Part shown: piece after piece, positions 34,322-43,166 of the stretch
Layout of the letters: each line of letters starts with the position of its first letter
How positions within the stretch are numbered: position 1 is the stretch's first letter
DNA from: Winogradskyella alexanderae
GTDB taxonomy: Bacteria > Bacteroidota > Bacteroidia > Flavobacteriales > Flavobacteriaceae
Length of the DNA stretch: 64,000 bases
Reading direction: 5' to 3'
NCBI RefSeq assembly: GCF_020166335.1
Contig: NZ_JAIUJR010000009.1
Span: forward strand, 1 to 64,000
Made by a program: the position numbers and the translations under genes
The notes under the pieces: generated by a model
The model's input: the letters and a program-made list of their open reading frames with translations, nothing else
Told to the model about the DNA's origin: nothing
The model's database searches: none

Positions 34322-36231
34322 AATATCAAGAGTTTTATAATAGAAGTATTGACAATCCTTGTGAATTCTGGAAAGAGCAAGCTGTACAAATTAGTTGGTT
34401 TAACCAGCCTAAATCCATTTTGAGCAAAGATCAATACGGTTATCCACAATGGTTTCAAGATGGCCAATTGAATATTAGCTATCTCTGCATTGATAAGCAT
34501 ATAGAAGACGGCTACGGAAATGAAAATGCTATTATTTATGATTCACCAGTAACTCATTCTAAAGAGTTCATTACATATAATAAGTTGCACAGTGAGGTTG
34601 CTCGACTTGCGGGTGGTCTAGAGGCTTTAGGAATATCAAAGGGTGATACTGTAATAATCTATATGCCAATGATTCCGCAAGCCATATATGCAATGTTAGC
34701 CTGTGCAAGATTGGGTCTGATCCACTCGGTCGTGTTTGGTGGATTTGCGCCACATGAGCTGGCGATACGAATTGATGATTGTAATCCAAAAGCAATAATT
34801 ACAGCATCAAATGGTATTGAGATAGAACGCATAATACCATATAAACCTTTTGTTGATGAGGCTATTGAGATGTCAAATCACAAGCCAGAATTTGTAGTAG
34901 TATATGATAGGAAATTAGGTGTAGAAATTCCATATAAACTGCGTGATATAGATTATTCAGAATTAATTGCTAAATCGGTTCCTGTTGAATCAGTCTCTGT
35001 AGAATCTACACATCCGTTATATATATTATATACCTCAGGCACAACAGGAAAACCCAAAGGAATTATTAGAGATACTGGAGGTTATGCAACGGCACTAAAG
35101 TTTTCAATGAAACATGTATATGGTGTAAACGAAGGAGAGGTGTATTGGGCTGCAAGTGATGTTGGGTGGGTTGTTGGTCACAGTTACATAGTTTACGGAC
35201 CCTTAATTAATAGAAATACCACGGTTTTGTTTGAAGGTAAACCCATTAAGACACCAAATGCTTCAACATTTTGGCGCGTTATAAGCGAGCATAACGTTAG
35301 TGTTATGTTTACCGCTCCCACAGCTATTAGAGCTATTAAAAAAGAAGACCCAAATGGTGAATACATTAAAAAATATGGTCTTAGTAGTCTAAGATATCAG
35401 TTCTTGGCAGGAGAACGTTGCGACGTTGCAACTCTAAATTGGACAGAGAAACACCTTAATGTTCCCGTGATAGATCATTGGTGGCAAACTGAAAGTGGTT
35501 GGCCAATGCTTGCTAATATGTGTGGTGTTGAACTATTGCCAGTAAAACCGGGTTCAGCATCTGTGCCAGTTTCAGGTTATGATATTAAAATCTTGAATGA
35601 ACAAAGTGAGGAAGTAGAAGCTGGAGTAGAAGGATATGTTGCAGTCAAGTTACCATTACCACCAGGAACATTGCTTAATCTTTGGGGTAATCCAGAACGT
35701 TTTAAGGCTGGTTATCTAAATAGGTTTCCTGGATTCTATTTTTCGGGTGATGGCGGTTACAAAGATGAAGATGGCTATGTGTTTATAACGGGAAGGGTAG
35801 ACGATATTATTAATGTTGCTGGCCATAGGCTTTCTACTGCCGAAATGGAAGAAATTGTATCCAGTCACAAAGCAGTAGCAGAATGTGCCGTTTTTGGCAT
35901 TCACTGCGATTTAAAAGGACAAAAACCACTTGGGTTAGTAGTTTTAAAATCTGGCGAAGAGTTAAAAGATAAAGTAATTGCAAAAGAAATTATTAATGAC
36001 GTTCGACATGAAATTGGGGCAGTTGCCGCATTTAAGGATGTGCTAGTTGTAAAACGACTACCAAAGACACGTTCTGGAAAAATTTTACGTAAATTACTTC
36101 GTAATATTTCAGATGAAATAGAGTATAATATCCCGTCAACTATAGATGATGTTGCAATTATTGACGAAATAAAGTCGGTCTATAAAACAAATCAAATAGG
36201 AATTCATAAAAATACAATCAACCATGAGTAA
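34318..36231 (+). CDS. AMP-forming acyl-CoA synthetase, propionyl-CoA synthetase (PrpE)-like
   Basis: The 637-residue ANL-superfamily ligase activates a short carboxylate to its CoA thioester via an acyl-AMP. Motifs: P-loop YTSGTTGKPKGIIRDTGGYA (about 239-258), WWQTESGWPM, YFSGDGGYKDEDGY and the catalytic Lys in PKTRSGKILRKLLRNI. The IIRDTGGYATAL and ESGWPM versions of the motifs are those of PrpE rather than Acs, so propionate (or another C3-C4 acid) is the likelier substrate. It overlaps the small membrane gene by four bases and the downstream acs by eight. Confidence 0.85.
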   Translation: MKYQEFYNRSIDNPCEFWKEQAVQISWFNQPKSILSKDQYGYPQWFQDGQLNISYLCIDKHIEDGYGNENAIIYDSPVTHSKEFITYNKLHSEVARLAGGLEALGISKGDTVIIYMPMIPQAIYAMLACARLGLIHSVVFGGFAPHELAIRIDDCNPKAIITASNGIEIERIIPYKPFVDEAIEMSNHKPEFVVVYDRKLGVEIPYKLRDIDYSELIAKSVPVESVSVESTHPLYILYTSGTTGKPKGIIRDTGGYATALKFSMKHVYGVNEGEVYWAASDVGWVVGHSYIVYGPLINRNTTVLFEGKPIKTPNASTFWRVISEHNVSVMFTAPTAIRAIKKEDPNGEYIKKYGLSSLRYQFLAGERCDVATLNWTEKHLNVPVIDHWWQTESGWPMLANMCGVELLPVKPGSASVPVSGYDIKILNEQSEEVEAGVEGYVAVKLPLPPGTLLNLWGNPERFKAGYLNRFPGFYFSGDGGYKDEDGYVFITGRVDDIINVAGHRLSTAEMEEIVSSHKAVAECAVFGIHCDLKGQKPLGLVVLKSGEELKDKVIAKEIINDVRHEIGAVAAFKDVLVVKRLPKTRSGKILRKLLRNISDEIEYNIPSTIDDVAIIDEIKSVYKTNQIGIHKNTINHE

Positions 36232-38131
36232 TTATCACATAAAACATTTTGAAGAATATTTTCAGGTATACAGAAAGTCAGTTTCTAAACCCGAATCGTT
36301 CTGGGAAGAAATAGCAGAGGAACATTTCGTCTGGCGAAAAAAATGGAGTAAGGTATTAAGTTGGGATTTTTTAAAACCCGAAATCAAGTGGTTTGAAGGT
36401 GCAAAGCTCAATATTACTGAAAATTGTATCGATAGGCATTTGCATACAAGAGGTGATAAAACGGCAATTTTATTTGAGCCTAATGACCCAAATGATCCAG
36501 CAGAACATATTACCTATAGAGATTTACATCAGAGGGTATGTAAATTTGCAAACGTTCTTCATGATAAAGGAATTAAAAAAGGAGATAGGGTTTGTATTTA
36601 TTTACCAATGATTCCTGAGCTTGCAGTTGCTGTATTAGCATGTGCACGTATTGGGGCAATCCATTCTGTTGTGTTTGCCGGCTTTTCTTCAACGGCTTTA
36701 TCGACACGAATTAACGATTGTGACGCTAAAATGGTCATTACGTCAGATGGATCGTATCGTGGATCAAAGTCCATTGATCTTAAAGGGATAGTTGACGAAG
36801 CTTTAGACGATTGTGCTGGTGTAGAGACTGTGCTTGTGGCAAAGCGGATTAATTCAGATATTAAAATGAAAGATGGCCGGGACTATTGGTTGCAACCATT
36901 GTTAGATGAAGCCTATCATGATTTCACTGCTATAGTAATGGAGGCAGAAGATCCATTGTTTATTTTATACACGTCTGGTTCTACAGGTATGCCAAAAGGC
37001 ATGTTGCACACCACTGCTGGATATATGGTTTATTCTGCTTACACATTTAAGAATGTTTTTCAATACAAAGAAGAGGACGTTTACTGGTGTACGGCAGATA
37101 TCGGATGGATCACAGGGCATAGTTATATTATTTATGGTCCTTTGGCAAATGGCGCTACGACTGTAATGTTTGAAGGCGTTCCGAGTTATCCAGATTTTGG
37201 GCGTTTTTGGGAGATAGTACAAAAGCATAAAGTAAATCAGTTTTACACGGCACCAACCGCAATTAGAGCACTTGCAAAACATGGATCTGAACTTGTCGAA
37301 AAGTACGATCTTTCATCATTGAAAGTACTTGGTTCAGTTGGAGAACCTATCAATGAAGAAGCTTGGCACTGGTATAATGATAATGTAGGGAAGAAGAAAT
37401 GTCCAATTGTAGATACATGGTGGCAAACCGAGACAGGAGGGATTATGATTACGCCAATACCATTTTCTACACCAACTAAACCAACATATGCAACTTTGCC
37501 TTTTATTGGGATACAACCTGCTCTTATGGATGAAAATGGAAACGAAATTTTGGGTAATCAGGTAGATGGAAGGCTGTGTATTAAATTCCCGTGGCCATCA
37601 ATGGCGCGAACCATTTGGGGTAACCACCAACGTTATAAAGACACTTATTTTTCTGCTTTTGAGAATATGTATTTTACTGGAGATGGAGCTTTACGAGATG
37701 AAGTAGGTTATTACAGAATTACCGGTAGAGTGGATGATGTAATTATTGTGTCTGGCCATAATTTAGGTACTGCGCCAATTGAAGATGCAATCAACGAGCA
37801 CAACGCTGTGGCAGAATCAGCAATAGTTGGATTCCCTCACGATGTAAAGGGGAATGCGCTTTATGGTTATATTACATTAAAGGATACAGGCGAAAGCAGA
37901 GACCACGATAATGTGCGTAAAGAAATAAATCAGTTGATTACGGACAGGATAGGACCAATAGCCAAGTTGGACAAAATTCAATTTACGACAGGATTACCAA
38001 AGACACGCTCTGGTAAAATAATGAGGCGTATTTTACGCAAAATCGCATCAAAAGATACAAGTAATTTGGGCGATACTAGTACATTGTTAAATCCTGAAAT
38101 TGTTCAAGAGATAATGGATAACGTGTTATAA
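36224..38131 (+). CDS. acs: Acetyl-CoA synthetase
   Basis: The 635-residue enzyme converts acetate, ATP and CoA to acetyl-CoA. All Acs motifs are present: YTSGSTGMPKGMLHTTAGY (P-loop), DIGWITGHSYIIYGPLANGAT, the acetate-pocket WWQTETGG, YFTGDGALRDE and the catalytic and regulatory Lys in PKTRSGKIMRRILRKIA, the site acetylated in other bacteria. Its start overlaps the PrpE-like stop by eight bases. Length and motif set match Acs. It is the last gene of the operon from 30766. Confidence 0.95.
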   Translation: MSNYHIKHFEEYFQVYRKSVSKPESFWEEIAEEHFVWRKKWSKVLSWDFLKPEIKWFEGAKLNITENCIDRHLHTRGDKTAILFEPNDPNDPAEHITYRDLHQRVCKFANVLHDKGIKKGDRVCIYLPMIPELAVAVLACARIGAIHSVVFAGFSSTALSTRINDCDAKMVITSDGSYRGSKSIDLKGIVDEALDDCAGVETVLVAKRINSDIKMKDGRDYWLQPLLDEAYHDFTAIVMEAEDPLFILYTSGSTGMPKGMLHTTAGYMVYSAYTFKNVFQYKEEDVYWCTADIGWITGHSYIIYGPLANGATTVMFEGVPSYPDFGRFWEIVQKHKVNQFYTAPTAIRALAKHGSELVEKYDLSSLKVLGSVGEPINEEAWHWYNDNVGKKKCPIVDTWWQTETGGIMITPIPFSTPTKPTYATLPFIGIQPALMDENGNEILGNQVDGRLCIKFPWPSMARTIWGNHQRYKDTYFSAFENMYFTGDGALRDEVGYYRITGRVDDVIIVSGHNLGTAPIEDAINEHNAVAESAIVGFPHDVKGNALYGYITLKDTGESRDHDNVRKEINQLITDRIGPIAKLDKIQFTTGLPKTRSGKIMRRILRKIASKDTSNLGDTSTLLNPEIVQEIMDNVL

Positions 38132-38150
38132 ATTAATTGGTCAATGCTAG

Positions 38151-38190
38151 GAAAGCAGTACTATGTGTTTATTACTATAGTACTGTTTTC
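38151..38190. terminator. Bidirectional terminator between acs and the RamB-like gene
   Basis: CAGTACTAT (38156-38164) pairs perfectly with ATAGTACTG (38177-38185), with flanking GAAAG and TTTTC extending the stem. It serves convergent units. Confidence 0.85.
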
Positions 38191-38191
38191 T

Positions 38192-39667
38192 TTAGCTATA
38201 TCTCCTCGTAATTTCCTCAACTATAGAGGCGGTTTTTTCTTCTTTTGCTTTTGACTCGAGAAATTTTGCTGGAACCTGCCGATCTTCACAATTACTAATG
38301 CTGCAGCGCTCACAGGTAACACCAACATCAATTTTCTTTAGCGACTTATGTTCTAAAAAGTTAACTTTCCTTTGGAGCTGACTATTAATCTTTATTCCTA
38401 TCGCAATGCTTCTAAAACGGTCGGATCTAAATGGATCTTTTGTAGCCGAGGCCAAAACTAAATATTGTGTATTTTCTTCAGGGTAGTTGGATATTTGGAT
38501 ATCAAATTCATGTTCAGTATTTCTATCACTAATTTCATTTAAAACCTTTAATGACATCCACCTTCTGCAATAATGTTCATTATTTTCATTTGATCTGGGA
38601 GTCTGTTGCTTGGCTAAATGCAGTTCCTTGTTTAGATCAAATCTGTTAGAGCCTTTTCGATGCGAAAAGCGCAGAAAAAACAAATTTTTGAGATTAAAAT
38701 CTTCTGGTAAGATATTGGTTAATCTCTGGTAGATGCTTTCTGGTGAACCGTTATATTTAGATAGTAAAGCCTTAAAATCCTTTATGTTAAAACGTTTTTG
38801 ACTAAATAAATTATTGATATCATTCACAAAACTTCCCCTTGGGATGGTAAGTGCACCAGCAAAGTATGAAGCATAAAAATTATTTAGAACTTCATCAAAA
38901 TTTTCAAATTTTATCCATGAAAATGTATACAAACGTTCCTTAATTTTTAGATAATTGTAAGCTAGTTCTTTAGCATAAATAAAAGCTCGCTGCGCATCAT
39001 CAATACTTTTGGTAATTAAAAGTGTATTTGTCTTCGGTACGTAGATAGATCTCAGGTTCTCAAGTTCTACATGGGCGCCTAGCTCATCATTATTAATGGT
39101 ATATCCAAATTCTTCAATTAAAATGTCTTCAAGTTCTTTTGATGAAATTTTTTCCTCAAGATTTATTTGATAGGTCTTTGCAAACTTTATGACTGCCTGT
39201 TCTAAGTCGTCAAAATAATTATTGTTTGCTTCCTGAAAAGATCTTACAGAGGCTAGATAGAAGCTTTCTTTACTAAAATTGTAGTTGCGCGCAATTTCAA
39301 TAATTGTACTGATAAAGGCTGTAACTTTGACTGGAGCGTTGGAAATAATATCTATTAAAGTGCTTTCTTGAATTCCGAACAATTCAAGTGGTATTTCCTT
39401 AAGAATTTTAGATTGAAGTATATCTCCAATTGGAGCTAGATTTTTATCAAGTTTAAGCGATACCAAATCATCATAAGGCATATCAAGATGTTGCGATAGT
39501 AGCGCAATTTTATCGGGTTTTGGATATTTTTTACCTTTTTCAATTTCGTTAAGATAGGATTTTGAAAGACCAGATAATTTTGATAGCCCAAAAAGCGAAA
39601 GTCCACGTTCTGTGCGAACTTGCTTTAATTTTAACCCGAATATTAGCTTGATATAATCTTGTTCCAT
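38192..39667 (-). CDS. XRE-type regulator, RamB/ScfR/MccR family
   Basis: The 491-residue regulator has an N-terminal XRE helix-turn-helix (LKLKQVRTERGLSLFGLSKLSGLSKSYLNEIEKG, about 12-46). An IrrE/ImmA-like segment follows, whose metal-binding HExxH is degenerate (AKELAY near 231-236), and a DUF2083-type C-terminal domain with the Cys cluster GVTCERCSISNCEDR. This is the layout of RamB and MccR, which control glyoxylate-shunt and methylcitrate genes and sense short-chain acyl-CoA. It is divergent from aceB and aceA. A perfect -7 box TATATTTG (39679-39672) lies only a few bases upstream of its ATG. Confidence 0.9.
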   Translation of the reverse strand: MEQDYIKLIFGLKLKQVRTERGLSLFGLSKLSGLSKSYLNEIEKGKKYPKPDKIALLSQHLDMPYDDLVSLKLDKNLAPIGDILQSKILKEIPLELFGIQESTLIDIISNAPVKVTAFISTIIEIARNYNFSKESFYLASVRSFQEANNNYFDDLEQAVIKFAKTYQINLEEKISSKELEDILIEEFGYTINNDELGAHVELENLRSIYVPKTNTLLITKSIDDAQRAFIYAKELAYNYLKIKERLYTFSWIKFENFDEVLNNFYASYFAGALTIPRGSFVNDINNLFSQKRFNIKDFKALLSKYNGSPESIYQRLTNILPEDFNLKNLFFLRFSHRKGSNRFDLNKELHLAKQQTPRSNENNEHYCRRWMSLKVLNEISDRNTEHEFDIQISNYPEENTQYLVLASATKDPFRSDRFRSIAIGIKINSQLQRKVNFLEHKSLKKIDVGVTCERCSISNCEDRQVPAKFLESKAKEEKTASIVEEITRRYS

Positions 39668-39671
39668 AAAA

Positions 39672-39679
39672 CAAATATA
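39672..39679 (-). promoter_or_regulatory. -7 box of the RamB-like gene
   Basis: On the minus strand the sequence reads TATATTTG, a perfect TAnnTTTG. Its 3' end is four bases before the ATG at 39667, so the mRNA would be leaderless or nearly so. A GCGAAC word (39689-39694) lies in the expected -33 region, allowing autoregulation. Confidence 0.45.
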
Positions 39680-39688
39680 AAACTATTT

Positions 39689-39735
39689 GCGAACATCGAT
39701 AAAAAGCGAAAAATATAGTTTAGCGAACGTTCGCT
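39689..39735. promoter_or_regulatory. GCGAA operator array between the RamB-like gene and aceB
   Basis: GCGAAC at 39689, GCGAAA at 39706 and GCGAAC at 39723 are spaced exactly 17 bases apart. The last is half of a perfect 14-base palindrome, AGCGAACGTTCGCT, at 39722-39735. The array spans the -33 regions of both divergent promoters. The arrangement is what cooperative binding of the neighbouring XRE-type regulator would predict. Confidence 0.65.
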
Positions 39736-39765
39736 TGTTTTTTTCAAAAACTTGTTGTAACATTG
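39734..39765 (+). promoter_or_regulatory. Promoter of aceB
   Basis: TTG at 39735-39737 and TAACATTG at 39758-39765 are spaced by 20 bases and fit the Bacteroidota consensus with one mismatch. The palindrome at 39722-39735 touches the -33 element. The predicted start leaves a leader of about 15 bases before the ATG at 39786. Confidence 0.5.
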
Positions 39766-39785
39766 TTTCATTAAATCAAATCAAT

Positions 39786-41384
39786 ATGGAATATCTAGTT
39801 GCAATCCCAGATCATGTAAGCTTCTCTAAAGATGTTGATCAGTATTATCCAAACATATTAACTGAAGAAGCATTGACGTTTATTCGTGAACTGCATAAAA
39901 AATTTAACACACAACGTATTCAATTACTTCAAAGCCGAGAAAAACAACAGGATTATTTTGACAAAGGTAATTTTCCAACCTTCCCAACCGAAACCTTAGA
40001 TGTTAGAGAGGGTAATTGGACGGTAGACGATATACCAAATGATTTGCTAGATCGAAGAGTTGAAATTACAGGGCCAGTGGATAGAAAAATGGTCATAAAC
40101 GCCCTTAATTCTGGTGCAAAAACATTCATGGCAGATTTTGAAGACAGTAATGCGCCTAGCTGGACAAATAATTTGGAAGGGCAACAAAATCTACTAGATG
40201 CAAACAAAAAGGAAATTGAACTTATAGACGAAACACGTGGAAAGCATTACAAACTTAATAAAGAAACAGCAGTTTTATTGGTAAGACCCAGAGGTTTACA
40301 CCTTAACGAATGTCACTTGCTAGTAGATGGAGAAGAGGTATCCGGTAGTTTGTTTGATTTTGGTCTTTATGTATTTCACAATACTCAAATTCTATTGTCG
40401 CAAAACACCGCGCCATATTTCTACATTCCAAAGCTTGAACACTACTTGGAGGCACGCTGGTGGAATGCGGTATTTGAATTTGCACAGGATTATTTAGGCG
40501 TCCCAAAGGGTACGTTTAAAGCAACGCTTTTAGTTGAAACAATTACAGCGAGTTTTCAACTAAATGAATTAATCTATGAACTCAAAGATCATATTGTAGG
40601 CCTCAACTGTGGCCGATGGGACTATATTTTCTCCTACATCAAAAAATTTAGAAACCACGAAGGTTTCATAGTGCCTAATAGAGATCAGGTAACTATGACA
40701 ACACCATTTATGGCAGCTTATTCTAATTTGGTGATACAGGTTTGTCATAGAAGAGGCATTCACGCAATGGGTGGCATGGCGGCCCAAATTCCAATTAAAA
40801 ACAACCCTAAGGCAAACGAAGAAGCACTCGAAAAGGTACGAATAGACAAAGAACGCGAAGCAAAGAATGGTCATGACGGTACTTGGGTAGCACATCCTGC
40901 CCTTGTTGAAGTGGCTATGCAAGAATTTGATAAGTACATGCCCACTCCAAACCAAATTTTTAGGAAAAGAGAAGATTTGTCCGTTACTGAATCTGATTTG
41001 TTAGAAATTCCTGAAGGGACAATTACAGAAAGTGGGATAAGAAAGAATATCAATGTTGGTATACTTTACATGGAAGCCTGGTTAAGAGGTAACGGTGCTG
41101 TGGCATTATATCATTTAATGGAGGACGCCGCTACCGCGGAAATTTCAAGAACTCAACTTTGGCAATGGCTTAAAAATGAAGTTAATCTTGACGACGGAAG
41201 AACGTTTAATAAAGAATTGTTCGATTTTTTCTTTGATGATGAAGTTGAAAAAATTGTAACTGAGGTTACGGAAGAACGTATTGAAAGTACAAAATTTTGT
41301 GAAGCTATAGAACTATTTAAGAGATTGGTCACTCAAGACGAATTCGAAGAATTTTTAACGCTGTCAGCATACAAACAACTATAA
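39786..41384 (+). CDS. aceB: Malate synthase A
   Basis: The 532-residue enzyme condenses glyoxylate and acetyl-CoA to malate. Signatures: MADFEDSNAPSW, LLVRPRGLHLNE, KLEHYLEARWWNAVF, LLVETITASFQ and GLNCGRWDYIFS (metal and glyoxylate site), and the catalytic Asp region MEAWLRGNGAVALYHLMEDAATAEISR. The length is typical for isoform A. The frame is open to 39687, but that segment runs through the operator and promoter, and the ATG at 39786 begins the conserved protein. aceA follows after 71 bases. Confidence 0.96.
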   Translation: MEYLVAIPDHVSFSKDVDQYYPNILTEEALTFIRELHKKFNTQRIQLLQSREKQQDYFDKGNFPTFPTETLDVREGNWTVDDIPNDLLDRRVEITGPVDRKMVINALNSGAKTFMADFEDSNAPSWTNNLEGQQNLLDANKKEIELIDETRGKHYKLNKETAVLLVRPRGLHLNECHLLVDGEEVSGSLFDFGLYVFHNTQILLSQNTAPYFYIPKLEHYLEARWWNAVFEFAQDYLGVPKGTFKATLLVETITASFQLNELIYELKDHIVGLNCGRWDYIFSYIKKFRNHEGFIVPNRDQVTMTTPFMAAYSNLVIQVCHRRGIHAMGGMAAQIPIKNNPKANEEALEKVRIDKEREAKNGHDGTWVAHPALVEVAMQEFDKYMPTPNQIFRKREDLSVTESDLLEIPEGTITESGIRKNINVGILYMEAWLRGNGAVALYHLMEDAATAEISRTQLWQWLKNEVNLDDGRTFNKELFDFFFDDEVEKIVTEVTEERIESTKFCEAIELFKRLVTQDEFEEFLTLSAYKQL

Positions 41385-41394
41385 AAAAAAACAA

Positions 41395-41425
41395 ATCCCG
41401 CTAATGCGGCAACATTACACGGGAT
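41395..41425 (+). promoter_or_regulatory. Stem-loop in the aceB-aceA spacer
   Basis: ATCCCG (41395-41400) pairs with CGGGAT (41420-41425), and the inner TAATG (41402-41406) pairs with CATTA (41413-41417), leaving a six-base CGGCAA loop. No T-run follows, so it is not a normal terminator. It may be an mRNA-stabilising or processing hairpin setting the aceB:aceA ratio. Confidence 0.55.
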
Positions 41426-41455
41426 CGATATTAATAATTAATACCCATCAAAATT

Positions 41456-43087
41456 ATGAAAAATTTACCACAAAGCAACTATTGCTCAGTACTAGAAGCC
41501 GTAAAGGACCTCAAAAGCAAATACGGTGAATCATGGAAGACAATTAAACCAGAACATGTTGCGAGAATGAACCTACAGAACCGTTTTAAAACGGGTTTGG
41601 ATATTGCAAAATACACCGCATCAATTATGCGTAAGGATATGGCAGACTACGATCTTGACAATACCAACTATACACAATCTTTGGGTTGTTGGCATGGTTT
41701 TGTAGCACAGCAAAAAATGATTGCTGTTAAAAAGCACCATAAAACAACAAATAAGCGCTATTTGTATCTTTCAGGTTGGATGGTTGCCGCTCTGCGCTCA
41801 GAATTTGGACCATTACCAGACCAATCTATGCACGAGAAAACAGCTGTTCCTTCATTAATCGAAGAAATCTATGATTTTTTGCGCCAGGCGGATGCAATAG
41901 AATTAAACGATTTGTTTAGGAGACTTGAAAATGGCGAGGATGTACAAAATGAAATTGACAATTTTCAAACACATATTGTACCAATTATTGCAGATATTGA
42001 TGCTGGATTTGGCAATGAGGAAGCGACTTATTTGTTAGCAAAGAAAATGATTCAAGCTGGCGCCTGTGCAATTCAGATCGAAAACCAAGTATCGGATGCG
42101 AAACAATGTGGTCATCAGGATGGTAAAGTAACCGTGCCACATGAAGACTTTATCGCTAAGCTCAATGCCGTGAGATATGCATTCTTAGAATTAGGAGTAG
42201 ACGATGGTATTATTGTAGCAAGGACGGATTCTGAAGGAGCAGGATTGACACAAAAGTTGCCGGTAAGCAACGAACCTGGAGATTTAGCCTCTAAATATTT
42301 GGCATTTATAGATGCAGAAGAAATTTCAATAAAAGATGCTAAGCAAGATGATGTTTTATTAAAGCGTGATGGTAAACTTGTTAGACCAAAGCGTTTACCA
42401 AATGGTCTATATAAATTCAAGGAAGGTTCAAATATTGACAGAGTAGTACTAGATTGTATTACAAGTCTTCAAAATGGTGCAGATTTATTGTGGATTGAAA
42501 CGCCAACACCTAATATTAAGCAAATTGCCCATATGGTAAATCGAATTAAGGAAGTAGAGCCGAAAGCAAAATTAGTATATAATAATTCGCCATCTTTCAA
42601 CTGGACATTGAATTTTAGAAATCAGGTTTATGAGGAAATGCTATTAGAGGGCCAAAATATGGGTGCTTATGATAAAAATAACCTGATGCACGAAAAGTAT
42701 GATGACTCTGAATTAAGTAAACGTGCAGATCAAAAAATTAAATCATTCCAAAAAGACGGTGCAACAGAAGCAGGTATTTTCCATCACTTGATTACACTGC
42801 CAACATATCATACAACTGCTTTGCATATGGATGATTTGACAAAAGGTTATTTCGGTGCCGAAGGCATGCTGGCTTATGTGCAAGGCGTGCAGCGTCAAGA
42901 AATCCGAAAAAAAGTGTCATGTGTTAAACATCAGAGAATGGCTGGTTCTGATCTAGGTGATGATCATAAAACATTTTTTGCAGGTGATAAAGCACTAAAG
43001 GCAGGAGGGGAAAAGAATACCTCAAATCAATTTGAAGAATCTGATGTGATAGAAAAGAAGAAACAGAAGTTAAGTATTGTAGCTTAA
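41456..43087 (+). CDS. aceA: Isocitrate lyase (long form)
   Basis: The 543-residue enzyme cleaves isocitrate to glyoxylate and succinate. The catalytic loop is AKQCGHQDGKVTVP with C218 and H220; the KQCGH form and the roughly 530-residue length are those of the Pseudomonas-type long ICL rather than the KKCGH form of E. coli. IADIDAGFGN (Mg-binding) and IQIENQVSDAKQCGH are intact, as is YNNSPSFNW. Preceded by aceB, it completes the glyoxylate shunt needed for growth on acetate. The C terminus carries about 50 polar residues. Confidence 0.96.
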   Translation: MKNLPQSNYCSVLEAVKDLKSKYGESWKTIKPEHVARMNLQNRFKTGLDIAKYTASIMRKDMADYDLDNTNYTQSLGCWHGFVAQQKMIAVKKHHKTTNKRYLYLSGWMVAALRSEFGPLPDQSMHEKTAVPSLIEEIYDFLRQADAIELNDLFRRLENGEDVQNEIDNFQTHIVPIIADIDAGFGNEEATYLLAKKMIQAGACAIQIENQVSDAKQCGHQDGKVTVPHEDFIAKLNAVRYAFLELGVDDGIIVARTDSEGAGLTQKLPVSNEPGDLASKYLAFIDAEEISIKDAKQDDVLLKRDGKLVRPKRLPNGLYKFKEGSNIDRVVLDCITSLQNGADLLWIETPTPNIKQIAHMVNRIKEVEPKAKLVYNNSPSFNWTLNFRNQVYEEMLLEGQNMGAYDKNNLMHEKYDDSELSKRADQKIKSFQKDGATEAGIFHHLITLPTYHTTALHMDDLTKGYFGAEGMLAYVQGVQRQEIRKKVSCVKHQRMAGSDLGDDHKTFFAGDKALKAGGEKNTSNQFEESDVIEKKKQKLSIVA

Positions 43088-43135
43088 AAGCGGTTATGTA
43101 GTAATCAGATATGTTTATTTAATTTAGTTAGATTG

Positions 43136-43163
43136 AAAACACACTCAAATTTGGGTGTGTTTT
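43136..43163. terminator. Bidirectional terminator between aceA and the exonuclease gene
   Basis: AAAACACACTC (43136-43146) pairs with GGGTGTGTTTT (43153-43163), one wobble, around an AAATTT loop, with T residues beyond. It terminates two convergent units. Confidence 0.85.
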
Positions 43164-43166
43164 GTT

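Noticed and set aside
34000..34500. Minus-strand ORF of 166 codons opposite the small membrane gene and the PrpE-like start
   Set aside because: It is antisense to two coupled plus-strand genes and has no recognisable motif.
38192..39667. Active ImmA/IrrE metallopeptidase in the RamB-like protein
   Set aside because: The HExxH zinc motif is replaced by AKELAY, so peptidase activity is not supported.
39687..39785. Upstream extension of aceB
   Set aside because: It runs through the GCGAA array and the promoter. Conserved malate synthase sequence begins at the ATG at 39786.
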